NCBI GenBank assembly: GCA_029339505.1
Contig: JAQISU010000167.1
Span: forward strand, 775,001-839,000
Length of the DNA: 64,000 bases
Origin: Unio delphinus
Lineage: Eukaryota; Mollusca; Bivalvia; Unionida; Unionidae
Direction of reading: 5' to 3'
Each line of letters starts with the position of its first letter. The stretch's first letter is position 1. Below, piece by piece: positions 14,623 through 25,289 of this stretch. The notes under the pieces are model-generated. The model had not been told where the DNA came from. It made no database searches and saw only the letters and a list, made by a program, of their open reading frames with translations. Both the position numbers and the translations under genes were made by a program.

Positions 14623-17600
14623 CCACAATGCCCGAAGGAAGGATACAAGCTATTTTGTCATTTATGATACTCTTGTCAACCAATAGTCAATAGTATATTT
14701 TTATGAAACTTCAAAGGTCAAGGTCATTAATGGGGGAAAGCGTCAGATGATGGACATGTGTACTGTTGGTAGTACACTTGTTACTTGGAATTTATTTTTA
14801 AAAGTTTTTTTTTTTTTCACACAGGGTGGATCATACATTTGCAGACCTGTTTCTTGCAGTCCTGCCACCTAAAACAGAGACAGTGGTCTTTAGTGTGGAT
14901 GGCTCTTTCACAGCAAGTGTGTCCATTATGGGCAAAGATCCCAAAGTTCGTGCTGGTGCTGTTGATGTTGTCAGGTAAATTTTAATATATTTGTGACATA
15001 TTTTGGAGAAACTTTCATATGATCGTAATAATAAGGTTGTGGTCCTGAAGATCACTAGCTCCCACAGAGCAAGAGTGCATTATATCCCCAAAACCATGCA
15101 AAACTGTATGCTATGTATGGAAGAGTCTTTTTTTTTTTTTGTATATCCCAGCCATTAACTATGTAGGAGCATATTGTGTTGTGCATTTCATCCATGTTGT
15201 CATGTTTATTATAAAGTTTGTTTAAATTCAATAACTTTTGAAGAAAATAATGGATTGAAACCAGATTTAATATGTAGCTCTATGTTAAGTTGATCTTCAT
15301 TAAGTTTATTTGTATTGCTTTCAGATAAAATTTATACTGAGTTACATCACCTCCTAGATTCAAAACTTTGTACTTATTTCCATTGGGGGAAGAATCCATG
15401 TTTGAATACATTTTTTTTAAATTTTGTCCAAAGTCATTGTTGTCACTCAGTCCCACATGTGTTGTTTTGACAGAAATATAAAAAATTTGTACATGGTTTT
15501 ATAGGGTTGATGCTACCTCTATCCCTACCCCTGTTGTAAATATATTCATGACAGGCAAAAATCCTTAAGTTTATAGTAAGGCTTTCAATATTGTCAAGAA
15601 TCTTTTTATCAACTTCTCCATATATATTGTGCAAATTTTTACAGAATTGTTATTGTGAAATCCATGAACTTAAGCTGAGGGAATAAAATAAATGCAACAA
15701 ACTTGGCATAAGGAATGAAAATAAATCAATTCAGTATGGTAATTAATAATATAAATTTAGCAATAAGTATTGTTGATTTTATGTCCAATATTATTTAATT
15801 TCCCAGTCACAAGGGTATTTTCAGTAACGTTACTCAGTTAAGATAGTTACTGTATATACTTGCTTTTGAGATGAATCCAATCGCAAACTGCTCAGACCCT
15901 GATCTGCATGTGCCTTATTTTCCAGCAGATCTGGTTCTGTGCAGTTTGAAAGGAGTAATCAGTAGAACACACAACATAGACCTTAATCTGCAGGTACATT
16001 ATGTATACTTTTTCTAATCTTGAAAATTTTTTAATCTAGTAATTTCATATTTTGGACTCTGGCTTTTTTGTGTGTGACTGTAACCAGTTTTACTATCTAG
16101 TCATTTATGTTTAAGTAAAAAAAATAAAAAGAAGCTCCAATGTCTTCATGTTAAAGATAAAATTATTTAGTTTTTGTCTCCTAAGGTACTGGCAGGAGTT
16201 AGGATACTTAATCCTGTATATAACAGCAAGACCAGACATGCAGCATAGGCAGGTGGTTTCATGGTTTGCCCAGCACAATTTTCCTCATGGGATGGTCATC
16301 TTCATGGATGGATTTTCCAAGGAACCACTCCGACAGAAGATCAACTACCTGCGTAATTTACAGCAAGATGTAAGCATAATCACAAATTCAGTATTGTTTC
16401 ACCATTAACAAATTCTTTGGATGGCAAAGGACACTGTGTAGCATTTTTGCAGGAAGCAATTGTTAATCACATTTCATCATTTTTAAAATTCAGCAATCTG
16501 GATTTTCCATACAATATTCAACTGCCAAATCTCAACATTCCAACCTTTAATCTTAACTAATTCCAGCTTTTTTTTGCTTGAGAGTAGATGCATGAATTTG
16601 ACTTTTATGATGAAAGAATTACTTTGATTTACAAATTAAAGACTTTTTATTGTCTCATTTTAATTAGTGTACTTGTAGCTTTCCATTAGCACTTGTATTT
16701 ATATGACAGTTCACTTAGGCGCATATGTTTAAATTGTTTCTTGGTAAATTACTTAAAATGTCTACTATTATAGGTCAGGTTTCAGAAATACCAATGAAAA
16801 TGTCTTTAAGTGTTCAGTCTGCCAAAATTAAAAACTAGTTTCTCAATTATATCAGAATGATCCTTGCTTAAATTCTAATACCTTTATGATCTAAACCATA
16901 TTTTACAGACAATAAAGTCTTTGTAATAGAAATAATTGTTTGGTGATTATTTGAGAATCATCAAGTTTTGAAATAAGAAAAATACATTATCAACTGTTTG
17001 GTTATATCTTGGATTGCTGTAACATACTTTACTGAATTTAAAATTGCTTGATAATTTAGCCCAGTTTTTGTATGTGAATGCCTTATACCTTTAGTCACTG
17101 AAGATAGAAAGTATTTGTAGCTGTAGCTGTGCACTAGAATATTGTATCACAGGGACCTACTTTGTATCACTCAGAAAAAGAACGGACTTCAGCCAATGTA
17201 CTTAAAACTCAGATTGAAATATGAAAGTTACTTGCTGAGATCTATTATTTTATTTATCTATCACTCTTCTCAATACTATAACCCTCGTACAGGTTTTATA
17301 ATCAAGATTAAGGTCAAAGGTCAGGGACATAAATTGCTGATGTTTCTTGCTGTCGTCTTGTAGGTGCAGTTGGTGTATAGAGCAGCCTATGGTTCAAGCA
17401 AAGACATAGCAGGTTACAAGGATCTGGGATTGAAAAAAGAGCAAATTTTCATTGTTGGAAAAGCAAGTAAAAAGCAGGCATCACATGCTATGGTGAGTTG
17501 GTTACAAGATATGCATGGAGGTATTCCAACAGTATAGAATTCCATTAAATTATGATATTTATTCCATAATAACCAAGCTTTTCGGTGCAATGGTAACATT

Positions 17601-20600
17601 GTTTCATCAGATCATGTCAAAAAATAAGGGTTACAATTTTTGTATCTGTTAATGAGCAAAGCTTTATACTGCAAATATGCAGCATCTTGAAATTTAATTT
17701 TATTTCAAGCTCTTCAGCTCTGTCACTGAAATGCTGAAAAATGCTCTTTTTCATTAAATTTAAAATCTGACAGATCATGAATGAGCTCACTTGTTTTTAA
17801 GTTTTGACATGTGACACAAACACTGGAATTTATGGTCACTCTTAATAATGCATGACATGGTCCTAAAGAGTTTTGCACCAAGCATTTTTTTACCCGACAT
17901 CCGGTATCATACAAACTATGGTTGATATTGAAACATTAGCTGATTGGAGGAATTCTAGAAATAGCCACATGGATGCTGTCTGGTTTATTGGAATAGGTAC
18001 ATTAGCTGACTGGAGGAATTGTAGATATATCGCTACATGGATGCTATCTGGTTTATTGGAATAGGTACATTAGCTGACTGGAGGAATTGTAGATATATCG
18101 CCATATGGATGCTGTCTGGTTTATTGAAATCGGTACATTAGCTGACTGGAGGGATTGAGATATATTGCCACATGTATGCTGTCTGGTTTATTGAAATAGG
18201 TACATTAGCTGGCACTATCTGTTGCTTCAAGAACCTTGATACAGACTATTTCTTCATGGATTCTGTTGCCCAGGAACCCAGACAGTTTCTTGAGGGACCC
18301 TGACAGAGTGTCTTCATGGAATCTGATAGTCTGTTGCTTTTGGGACCCTGACAGAGTCTTAATGGAGTCTGACACAGTCTGTTGCTTAAGGGACCCTGAC
18401 AGAGTGTCTTCATGGAGTCTGACAGTCTGTTGCTTTAGGGACCCTGACAGTGTCTTCATGGAGTCTGACATTCTGTTGCTTTTGGGACCTGACAGGGTGT
18501 TTTCATGGAGTCTGACAGTCTGTTGCTTAAGGGACCCTGACAGAGTGTCTTCATGGAGTCTGACAGTCTGTTGCTTTAGGGACCCTGACAGTGTCTTCAT
18601 GGAGTCTGACATTCTGTTGCTTTTGGGACCTGACAGGGTGTTTTCATGGAGTCTGACAGCCTGTTGCTTTAGGGACCCTGACAGTGCCTTCATTGAGTCT
18701 GACACAGTCTGTTGCTTTAGGGACTCTGACAGTGTCTTCATGGAGTCTGACACACTCTGTTGCTTTAGGGACCCTGACAGAGTGTCTTTATGGAGTCTGA
18801 GAGTCTGTTCATTTAGAGACCCTGAACAAGTGTCTTCATGGAGTCTGACACAGTCTGTTCATTTAGAGACCCTGACAGAGTATCTTTATGGAGTCTGACA
18901 CAATCTGTTGCTTTAGGGACCCTGACAGTATCTTCATGGAGTATGACAGTCTGTTGATTTAGAGACCCTGAACGAGTGTCTTCATGGAGTCTGACACAGT
19001 CTGTTACTTTAGGGATCCTGACACAGACTATGTGTGGCTTATCTCTTCATACCTACTTGAATTAAAAGAACAAAGGTAAAAATTTAAGAGAAAGCAAACT
19101 TAAAATGCGAAGAATAAAATTAGACAGAAGACCAATATTCCATCTTTTTTTCTTCATTTATTGACTAAAGAAAACACAAAACTGGTTTTACCCACGTAGT
19201 TCTATTTTACTCCTTGTGCTTTTTGCAGATGCCAGTCTCACTGATGCATTGCAAAATGAAGTGATGGAAAAAATCCGTTATATGCGAATGGGGTTAAGAT
19301 TTTTAACATTTGTGATTGTCGAGTTGAATGGACACATTTTGTTTTAAGATTTTAGAAACCTTAGAATGTGATTTGATCTGTTCATCACTTTATTTTTATT
19401 ATTTTCTGATTATCATCAGAAATATTGCTTGTGATGATCTACTGCCAGTATTACTTGCGGAATAAATTCATATTGGATTAGCTGTATAAGTGGTGCAATG
19501 CATCCTCCAAGAAAATAATGGCATCAAATCATCCTATGTGCCAAAATGATTCATTTTAATAACTAAGAGTGATAAGTAGGTTGAATATGAAAAAGAAAGA
19601 TCATTCTTTGTAACTAGGCAACTTCATGGATCTTTTGCATTCTGTGTCCCACTAATGTAAATCACCAAGTCACCAAGGTCCCTTTCATTGTTTCTAGTTA
19701 TCATACTTTATGATGCAAGAGAAAGATCAGTGATGATCTTTTAAGCCCAATTTCCATTGCATAAGGAGTTTTATTCTAACCTATTTCATTCTAACTTATA
19801 TGTGCATGTGTGTTTGTCTTTATGAACAGAATATTGTATGAACCATTTTAATAGACTGAACAAACATTAGGAATGATACATACACAAAACAACATACCTG
19901 TATTTTTGTGCAGTGGCATAAAGATATACAGATGCAATATAAAACATGTTCTTTCCAGCATACTTAATTTTTGTGCTTTTGCAGCGGGGACCACTTTTGA
20001 TTTTATCCTATACATCTACCATTGCAAGTTCATTAAATCCTTTTAGATTTCTTTATAGAGATGTCAGGTGATCCTGTACAGATTTTTAAAAAATTGAAAT
20101 CTTCAGATCATCTCGTGACAGGCATTTTATTACTGATGAGTTGGTCTTATGACATGGGGGTCACCATAGTTAGATAGTTGGTCTTTATTTAGTTTAATTT
20201 TCTTATGTTTTGTGTTGAGCACAATAGCACACATAAAACTCTTGTTTCTCTTTTTAGTTTCTGTCTAGTGGTTATGCTGCCCACTTGGAGACACTGTCTT
20301 GTCCAGGTGTGGCTAGACCAGTGAGTGGAAATGCAAAGCTCATCATCCGGAAAAACTGTTTCAGTCTACCAACTCAATCGGAAAATAAACGATCTTCGAA
20401 AAGAACCAGTGGTGACTCACAAAGTGGGGTAATTGAGGGGGCAACTATACCTGGTTTCACAAGACAGGAGAGTGCAGTAGGGAATACAGTTATAACTGTC
20501 AGTGAATTAGGACATACTATCATTCAGAGTGGACAGTGTAGTCTTGGGTTAGCAGCTCGATCCAGGGGTGTATCACCACGGCCAAAAATAAGCTTTGAAT

Positions 20601-20611
20601 TACCAAGATGA
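3796..20611 (+). CDS. PITPNM: Membrane-associated phosphatidylinositol transfer protein (PITPNM/Nir/rdgB family), 3' portion, 7 exons
   Basis: Seven exons (3796-3921, 4881-4997, 9149-9291, 14825-14974, 16186-16369, 17364-17492, 20258-20611) splice with matching phases into one frame of about 400 codons ending in TGA. The product aligns from memory with the C-terminal part of vertebrate PITPNM1-3 and fly rdgB: the segment after the DDHD domain, the whole LNS2 domain and a low-complexity tail. In this family the protein moves PI and phosphatidic acid at ER-plasma membrane contact sites; LNS2 binds phosphatidic acid. The lipin-type D-x-D-x-T site reads S-V-D-G-S here, so the first Asp is absent, as in non-catalytic Nir proteins. 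The PITP, FFAT and DDHD exons must lie before the window, because I find none in 1-3795. Introns are 0.8-5.5 kb and repeat-rich. The paralogue (1, 2 or 3) cannot be assigned. Confidence 0.93.
3953..4350. repeat. Minisatellite, ~31-bp unit, ~12-13 copies
   Basis: The unit is roughly GTAAGAATAATTTCTTGATT plus TGCCTCAATGG. Copies drift towards the 3' end, and the last two (about 4290-4350) are highly diverged. The array starts about 30 bp after the donor of the exon ending at 3921 and lies entirely in that intron. Open frames on the minus strand (for example 4061-4255) are repeat artefacts. Confidence 0.95.
4881..4997 (+). CDS. PITPNM: PITPNM-like exon: start of LNS2 region
   Basis: This 117-bp exon (39 codons, phase 0 at both ends) lies between CTCAACAG and GTAGGC. 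It encodes NLQANHRGNDV followed by RFTYGPLDMICLTGER, a strong match to the family signature N-V-T-A-N-H-R and R-F-x-Y-G-P-L-D-M-x-x-L-T-G-E-K that leads into LNS2. The preceding intron (3922-4880) holds a 31-bp minisatellite. Confidence 0.95.
6003..6067. repeat. (TA)n microsatellite
   Basis: About 32 uninterrupted TA repeats in the 4998-9148 intron. Confidence 0.95.
6068..7929. other. Intron without recognised gene
   Basis: Between the TA run and the SINE at 7930 I see only non-conserved open frames (such as 6690-6917 and 6985-7194). They lack start context, splice agreement with the flanking PITPNM-like exons, or any recognisable domain. Confidence 0.5.
7930..8190 (+). mobile_element. tRNA-derived SINE, family 2, copy 1
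   Basis: The head has a B-box-like GCAGATTTGAACCTC. The body contains GCCCAGCATTAAGAGGTTAG, GTCAGGATAATATGACTGGG and TGTCTGCCGCATGATG. The same body occurs at 8366-8600 and, inverted, at 50690-51016. The 3' tail of this copy is degraded. Confidence 0.7.
8366..8600 (+). mobile_element. SINE family 2, copy 2 (5'-truncated, tail intact)
   Basis: It starts inside the body (GCCTCGCTTGACGCTCAG) and runs through GTCAGGATAATGTGACTGGG to the tail TTAAAAATCCTAATCAAGC followed by (AAAC)n at about 8575-8593. The intact tail defines the 3' end of the family. Confidence 0.75.
9149..9291 (+). CDS. PITPNM: PITPNM-like exon: LNS2 N-terminal beta-sandwich part
   Basis: The acceptor is TATTCCAG|ATTGAC and the donor GTCAG|GTAATT. 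The exon has 47 codons plus two bases (AG) that are completed by the first base of the next exon to give Arg. It encodes IDIHVMDTLGEWNYMGTEVT and then GRVSFTISEDKKLSQGIYPV-KMVVR. This follows TGER directly, just as TGEK-VDI follows in vertebrates, so no exon is missing in the 4.2-kb intron before it. Confidence 0.95.
9725..10425. repeat. Minisatellite, ~60-bp unit, ~11-12 copies
   Basis: The unit is roughly TCATCTTCTGGTGTACTAGT, CACCACACAGTGATCTGCTT, TTTACACTTCATGAGTGTAT. The unit length is a multiple of three, so several frames stay open across the array; these frames (Cys/His/Phe-rich) are artefacts. It lies in the 9292-14824 intron. The last two units are shortened. Confidence 0.95.
10901..10940. 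repeat. (CATC)n microsatellite
   Basis: About nine CATC repeats, followed by ordinary intron sequence. The complementary GGAT motif tails the LINE at 60367-63358, so this could be the remnant tail of a minus-strand LINE. I see no LINE body beside it. Confidence 0.85.
10990..12069. other. Intron without recognised gene
   Basis: AT-rich DNA. Some GGTCAAAGG / AAGGTCAAAG-type words at 11050-11280 suggest an old dispersed repeat, but no boundaries can be drawn. Confidence 0.5.
12070..12284. repeat. Tandem repeat, 85-94-bp unit, interrupted by a LINE
   Basis: Units begin AACAAATAAG at 12070, 12164 and 12249 and contain GGGTTAAATTTTAAATAAAC and ACTAATGAGAATGAT. The third unit is cut at GGGCTAACTTT (12284) and resumes after the LINE as TTTAACAAAAAGCACTAATG at 13162. 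Confidence 0.85.
12285..13158 (+). mobile_element. 5'-truncated APE-type LINE (RTE-like), reverse transcriptase C-terminus, broken
   Basis: The open frame starts in the RT palm (NLRFADDIDGLAG, the F-A-D-D catalytic motif, near 12345) and continues with AEKTKLMTN and FKYLGSIITEEGS. It then shifts frame near 12662, where two bases appear lost, into ALVISGFLDSCEAWTLTAEL, RRIQAHEMRC and LKWYGHVTKS, and shifts again near 13005. A short GAT-repeat tail ends it. AACTTT at 12279-12284 and 13159-13164 is the target-site duplication. The same family is represented almost in full at 60367-63358. The copy is inactive. Confidence 0.9.
14536..14619. repeat. (TA)n microsatellite
   Basis: About 42 uninterrupted TA repeats, 200 bp before the exon at 14825; the longest TA run in the window. 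Confidence 0.97.
14825..14974 (+). CDS. PITPNM: PITPNM-like exon: LNS2 core with the degenerate DxDxT site
   Basis: The acceptor is TTTTCACACAG|GG and the donor GTCAG|GTAAAT. One leading base completes Arg, followed by 49 codons and a trailing AG. It encodes VDHTFADLFLAVLPPKTETV and FSVDGSFTASVSIMGKDPKV, then RAGAVDVV. The family motif is F-S-I-D-G-S-F-T-A-S-V-S-I-M-G. The position of the catalytic Asp of lipins is Ser, which supports lipid binding rather than phosphatase activity. Confidence 0.97.
15880..16010. repeat. Dispersed repeat (pair with 43140-43262)
   Basis: It shares CCTGATCTGCAT, GCAGATCTGGTTCTGTGCAG, AGGAGTAATCAGTAGAACAC and the ending GTACATTATG with 43140-43262 (GCAGTTTGTTAGGGGTAATT and AGTAGAACACAGATG), same strand. 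Terminal structure was not resolved. Confidence 0.55.
16186..16369 (+). CDS. PITPNM: PITPNM-like exon: LNS2 central part
   Basis: The acceptor is TCTCCTAAG|G and the donor CAAGAT|GTAAGC. The first base completes an Arg codon and 61 codons follow in phase 0. The peptide contains YWQELGYLILYITARPDMQ, then the segment WFAQHNFPHG, and finishes near LRQKINYLRNLQQD. W-Q-x-x-G-Y-L-I-x-Y-V-T-G-R-P-D-M-Q and Q-H-N-F-P-H-G are the best-conserved family blocks. The family Gly after T is Ala here (ITARPDM). Confidence 0.97.
17364..17492 (+). CDS. PITPNM: PITPNM-like exon: LNS2 C-terminal part
   Basis: A 129-bp, 43-codon exon, phase 0 at both ends, bounded by CGTCTTGTAG and GTGAGT. It encodes VQLVYRAAYGSSKDIAGYKD followed by LGLKKEQIFIVGKASKKQ and ASHAM, matching the A-G-Y-G-S-x-K-D-V-A-V-Y and I-Y-I-V-G-R family blocks. 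Confidence 0.96.
17915..18215. repeat. Minisatellite, ~68-bp unit, 4 copies
   Basis: The unit contains TACATTAGCTGACTGGAGGA, ATTGTAGATATATCGCCACA and TGGATGCTGTCTGGTTTATTG. The array lies in the 17493-20257 intron and abuts the next array at 18220, with a shared GGTACATTAGCTGGCA junction. Confidence 0.9.
18220..19035. repeat. Minisatellite, ~48-58-bp unit, ~15 copies
   Basis: The unit is built from GTCTTCATGGAGTCTGACA, GTCTGTTGCTTTAGGGACCC and TGACAGAGT. There is higher-order structure, for example 18420-18540 is nearly repeated at 18550-18670. Both strands stay open for about 180-220 codons because the array lacks stops; these frames are not genes, as they have no splice context and are made only of the repeat. 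Confidence 0.93.
20258..20611 (+). CDS. PITPNM: PITPNM-like terminal coding exon
   Basis: After the acceptor CTCTTTTTAG the frame reads FLSSGYAAHLETL, matching the conserved C-Q-F-L-S-D-G-Y-x-A-H-L end of LNS2. A Ser/Thr/Arg-rich tail of about 105 residues follows and ends SFELPR before TGA at 20609-20611. The tail is poorly conserved in the family, so its length is species-specific. Candidate polyadenylation signals AATAAA lie at 21205 and 21323; neither can be chosen by eye. Confidence 0.93.
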   Translation, partial: FLSSGYAAHLETLSCPGVARPVSGNAKLIIRKNCFSLPTQSENKRSSKRTSGDSQSGVIEGATIPGFTRQESAVGNTVITVSELGHTIIQSGQCSLGLAARSRGVSPRPKISFELPR

Positions 20612-23350
20612 TGAGAGTAGATGCTATTCATATAAAAATCCATGTTAGATCACTGATATACATTACCATGAAGCATTTTATGGTGATTGTAATGAACTGT
20701 CATAACAAAGCGCTTCTTTAAAAGGATATTCTTTAGGTTTTAAAGACAAGATGAATTTAAATTAGTTGGAGCAATATGTAGTGAGCATATTTTTTAGTAT
20801 AATACTTGCATCCAATTGCTGACAAATAGTGTTTGCAAATCTGAGCCCAGATTAATAATACTTGAGTGCATGAAACATGACTAAGCATTCTCATATAATG
20901 TCTGGTGTTTGATGCCCCATGATAACTGGTAGAGTATACAGTGTTACCTTTGTCAGTATTTATGTCCATCACATGTCGGTTAAGTTTAGGTCTTTTTAGG
21001 CAGTGTGGTGGAGCATCTGTGTTCCAGAAACATATTTCCAAATTTGTCATTTGGCTAGTATGTGAAACTTTTTGAATAACCATTTGCAGTTTTTAAAATT
21101 TTCAGCAATTTGTTTTATTTTAATTTTTTCATTCAGAGCCTCTTAAGTGTAATGTAAAAAAAAGGGATAGCCTAGTTTAAATAACAACAATCAATACAAT
21201 TTTTAATAAAATGGCCATACCAAGTTCATTTAATTACCATCATGACCCACTCTACCCTATAATAATATACGAGTTGATGACATTTTGTTATGTATTTCGG
21301 TGCAGTGGGAAGAGGTCAATGAAATAAAACTGAGCTATCTACATTCAAAAATGCTGTGTCGATGAAATAAATGATCATGGTTGGGTATTTATCAATGTTT
21401 AAACTGTTTCCTAATTACTCAAAAATTAACCTGAAATCCTTTGGTCTTTATTTATTTTGTGATTAGGTAAAATTTACACATTTATAAATACCCAACCATA
21501 ATTGTAACCATAATTTTCAACATTATTGTAATTTCTACACAATATAATTATGAATTCAGCAGTTGTTTTTACTGGGCTAACAGCTTGACTAACTCTTTCT
21601 TATATCTGTGATGTACATATTTAAGCATCATTTGCTCATCATTCTGAATCAGTCTTTTTGGTTCTCAGCAGTAAAGTAAACCATTACAGCCCTATCATTA
21701 TTGAGAAGAATGGTGGTCAGTTCAATCAACTCAACTTGACATCACATGATCACAATGAAGCTATTCTCATTCAGTCTTTTTGGGTTTTTGTTAATGCAGA
21801 GAGAGGAAATCAAAGTCCAAAACAATTAGAACTGGCGTCTCTAAGAGAATGAATTGTTTTGGTGTATAAAATAGCATGGACATTTCATTTCTTTTATTCT
21901 TTACCATTTAGGCAGTGTGGTGGAGCGTCTGCATTCCAGAAACATATTTCCAAATTTGTTAGTCATTTGGCCAGCATTAATATTTAGCATCATCTGCACG
22001 TAACTCATTATGAAAGATCTGGATCTGTGCAGTCAGCATTTGGAAATACATTTTTGAAATAATAAATAATATAATAGTAAAACTATTCATTGATATATCA
22101 ATGCATCAAAACATTTGCTGAACAATACCCATATTGATGAAAGAGGAGAATCAATACAAAACAATACTTACCATTTGTATTTAGTTTTAAGCAGTTCTGA
22201 ATAATTATTATTAGTTTGCTTTCCTATTCTTGAAATATAGAATTCATCTGAAACAGCATTTGCAGTCCTAGGGACTCATTTTTGTTAGCAAAATTGAAAA
22301 AATCTATTGAGATTAATTGCTCGCCATCTGCAAATTGAAACAAAGTGACATGGTTCGAAATCTCCCCCCCCCATGCTAAATATTTTACCCAAGCAGCATT
22401 TTCAGCATAAAAGACACAGATTCCAAACATGTTCTGTATTCATAATGAATATAAAGAAGTACTTTACTCCTCATTTAATAACCAATTTTACGCAAAGTTT
22501 CTATATTGAATTTAATCTCATCTACTTTGGTCGATTTGAAAGCTATATTACAGGTGTGTTACATAGTGAAATGTTATATTCAGATCTTATTGGTAGTTAC
22601 TACTTGTTCCAGTTAAGGTTAAATAACTACCAATCAGGAATCACTGTAGCTTATTCTCTGCATGACAGACAGGAAGTACTTGCAAAGCAGCAGAGAAACT
22701 TAACTCTAAAGTCATTGATATATCAAGCATGTAAACAGATGCTGTCAAGGTGTGCATTTTCATGAATCTTGCAAATATGTACAAATTCACACACTTGGAC
22801 AAAAATAATGTGCAAGAACTCCCACAAATTAGTTTAATGTCCTGAAAGTCAAACAGCTGAAGTTTATCACCTTGTGTACAATTATATCTAAAAATATTAT
22901 AGAATAGAACTGGTTGTCAATAGTTTTCCTTCTTCATTAACAAATACATGTACCTGTGGCCACAGCAGTCATTTGTATCATCAGGAAGTATAATGTGATA
23001 GGTTTTGATGGTATTCATCCTCATTCCCATGCCCAGATTTTTTCTAAATGAGATTTTCTTTGCATGAGGAAATGCCTTTATTTGATTTCTTTTGAAGACA
23101 ACATTGTAATGTGCTAGACTTGAAACTGGTAATAAGATATTTTCAAAGCATTCATGTAGTGCAAAACAAAGGGCCTTGTGGCTAAATTTAGTTAAATGGA
23201 GCCACCATTAAGTGGCCTAAAACACTTAATAAAGCTCACTGACAACCAACAGGTAATCTGTTTGAAAGTATTTTTCTTTTCTTGTCATTGATGAGAATTG
23301 CATATAAATATATTTTGACTATACCTCTGTAATCTGCATGCTGGAAATAC
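20612..23350. other. PITPNM-like 3' UTR and intergenic DNA
   Basis: No gene recognised. AATAAA words at 21205 and 21323 are possible poly(A) signals. A short repeat pair, AGGCAGTGTGGTGGAGC plus TTCCAGAAACATATTTCC, occurs at 20997-21060 and again at 21910-21975. Confidence 0.5.
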
Positions 23351-23363
23351 AACCATTGTGTCA

Positions 23364-23614
23364 TTGTTATTGTTGTAGGGTTTAATGCCATTTTCAGCAC
23401 ACGATAGGCTATACATGGCGGCTAGTATTATTGGTGGAGGAAGAACCCAGAAAAACCCCTGGAAAGAACTATCGACCCACGAGAAGCTACTAGCAAGCTT
23501 TCTCACATAACTACATTAGCCGAATCTTAGACTCAAACCCACGCAGACAGAGGTGAGATGGCAGTGATCCGTAACGGAGTGCGCTTTAGACCACTTGGCC
23601 ACATGGGGCCCCCA
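23364..23614 (-). mobile_element. tRNA-Leu-like SINE, family 1, old copy
   Basis: A minus-strand copy of the SINE at 46959-47215, with scattered substitutions. The body words GGCTATACATGGCGGC, GGTGGAGGAAGAACCC and GACAGAGGTGAGATGGCAGT are retained. AACCATTGTGTCA at 23351-23363 and 23615-23627 is a perfect 13-bp target-site duplication, which fixes both ends. Confidence 0.92.
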
Positions 23615-23879
23615 AACCATTGTGTCAGTATACACAATGGGGCACCACCTAACTTTCAAAGATTGAAAGACTTTCAAGTGTATCGATATGTATCGTTTCA
23701 CTCCTAATATACAACAGAAAAGAATACTGAACATGTAAAAATGCACAGGTGAAAATGCAGAAAAACCAGACTGAGAAAAAAATCCAAATTGTTGAATATA
23801 AAAGACTATCCTCAAGGAAACTATCCATGAACTTCAGCTGCGATATGTATGAAAGAACACTTTAAGGAGCTGTGATGTT

Positions 23880-25185
23880 TTGATTAACATTACATAGGTG
23901 AGGCAAGGCCTAAAGGCTGATGATGTGGAAGGTGTGGCCAGCATTAGATGCACAGCTATTGCCCCTTATAAGTCTGTTAAAATCTAATCATGAAATTGAT
24001 GAGTACCTGATTAAACATCAAAACATTGTCATCGAATACCAAGGAAAACTCTCAATATTAAATTGGAGATGTTTCAAATTTGATTAATATTGCTATTAAA
24101 AAATTGTTTAACAGATCTTTGTGCATAAATTCTATAAATTCGAATTATATATATAAAAAAAAAATTGTTATACAGTTACAACTTTTTTAACTGGAATGTT
24201 AACTGTACTTTTAACAGAACTTTGTGCATAAACTCTAATTCTGTTAATTTGTTTAAAAATGTAAAAAAAAGATATTATACAATTAAAACTTTTTAATCTG
24301 GAATGTGAACGCTTCATATTGCATGTTTTCATCTCGCGTAACTATTCACCTATTTGTCAATACCTCAGTGATTCTATTTCTGCAACTAAAAAAATAGTAG
24401 TTATTTGAGAAAGAAAACAACATATTTTTTTATATAACATTACCTATGCAGTCCACAAAAATGTTAAACACAAAATAAGCATTCCATATTTTAAGCCAAA
24501 GACATCAAAATAGAACCTTCACAGTAATGTTCATAATTGCATTGTATTGTAAACAATTGACCAAAAACAAGTGAGAAGTTTTGTCCAAAACTTTATTTTT
24601 CAACTGCATGCAAGAAGTTCTGCAATGTATATTTGTAAATAAACTTTTCTTGTGTTCATTGGTATTACTCTACGTTGATCTGTATTAATGAGCTTTTAGA
24701 TTTTTGATGTACATCCAAATGACAAAAACCAATATTGAAGAGATACCATGAAACTTGTATTGACTACCTGTTGTAGTTTTGACTGATATGTGAATAATCT
24801 ATTAATAAATAGAAACATTATTATAATATGCAGTTCCATTAATTTCATATCTGTACAAAGTCAGCATCATTGGGTGCATGTAATAAAAAAAAATGTAAGT
24901 CTTGGTAAGAAAAAATCCTGATTTTGAAGGTGTGCTGATAAATGATGATAGAACATATTTATAACATTTCTTGGTGAGATGTCATTTTAATAATTGTATT
25001 GTATCAAAACCTCAAGATCTGACCAATCTGTCAATATTTAGCACCGATATAGAATATTGATGTTGAAGTCAAAAGATCGGCACCATGGCGTCCTCAGTTT
25101 AATAAGTGATTACCATCTACCCAAGTTTATTATCAACCTATTATCGTTTAAGGTAAACAGGACTTTTAGAACACCCGAATTATCT

Positions 25186-25203
<18 letters not shown>
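23880..25203. other. Intergenic DNA without recognised gene
   Basis: AT-rich sequence. A weak tandem duplication of about 120 bp (AACAGATCTTTGTGCATAAA near 24110 and AACAGAACTTTGTGCATAAA near 24215) is visible; nothing else. Confidence 0.45.
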
Positions 25204-25281
<78 letters not shown>

Positions 25282-25289
25282 TATACATA
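25204..25289. repeat. (TA)n microsatellite hosting a TA-targeting element
   Basis: GT repeats, then about 33 TA repeats, then interrupted TA/CA. The TIR element starting at 25290 sits directly in it, and TA repeats resume at 26615-26639 after the element. Confidence 0.93.

Noticed and set aside
18205..18898. Long open frames of 182 and 220 codons on both strands
   Set aside because: They consist only of a stop-free minisatellite unit, overlap each other on opposite strands, and lie inside a PITPNM-like intron without matching splice sites.
20285..20611. Independent small gene starting at the internal ATG
   Set aside because: It is the terminal PITPNM-like exon: the frame is open from the acceptor at 20258 and starts with the conserved FLSSGYAAHL.
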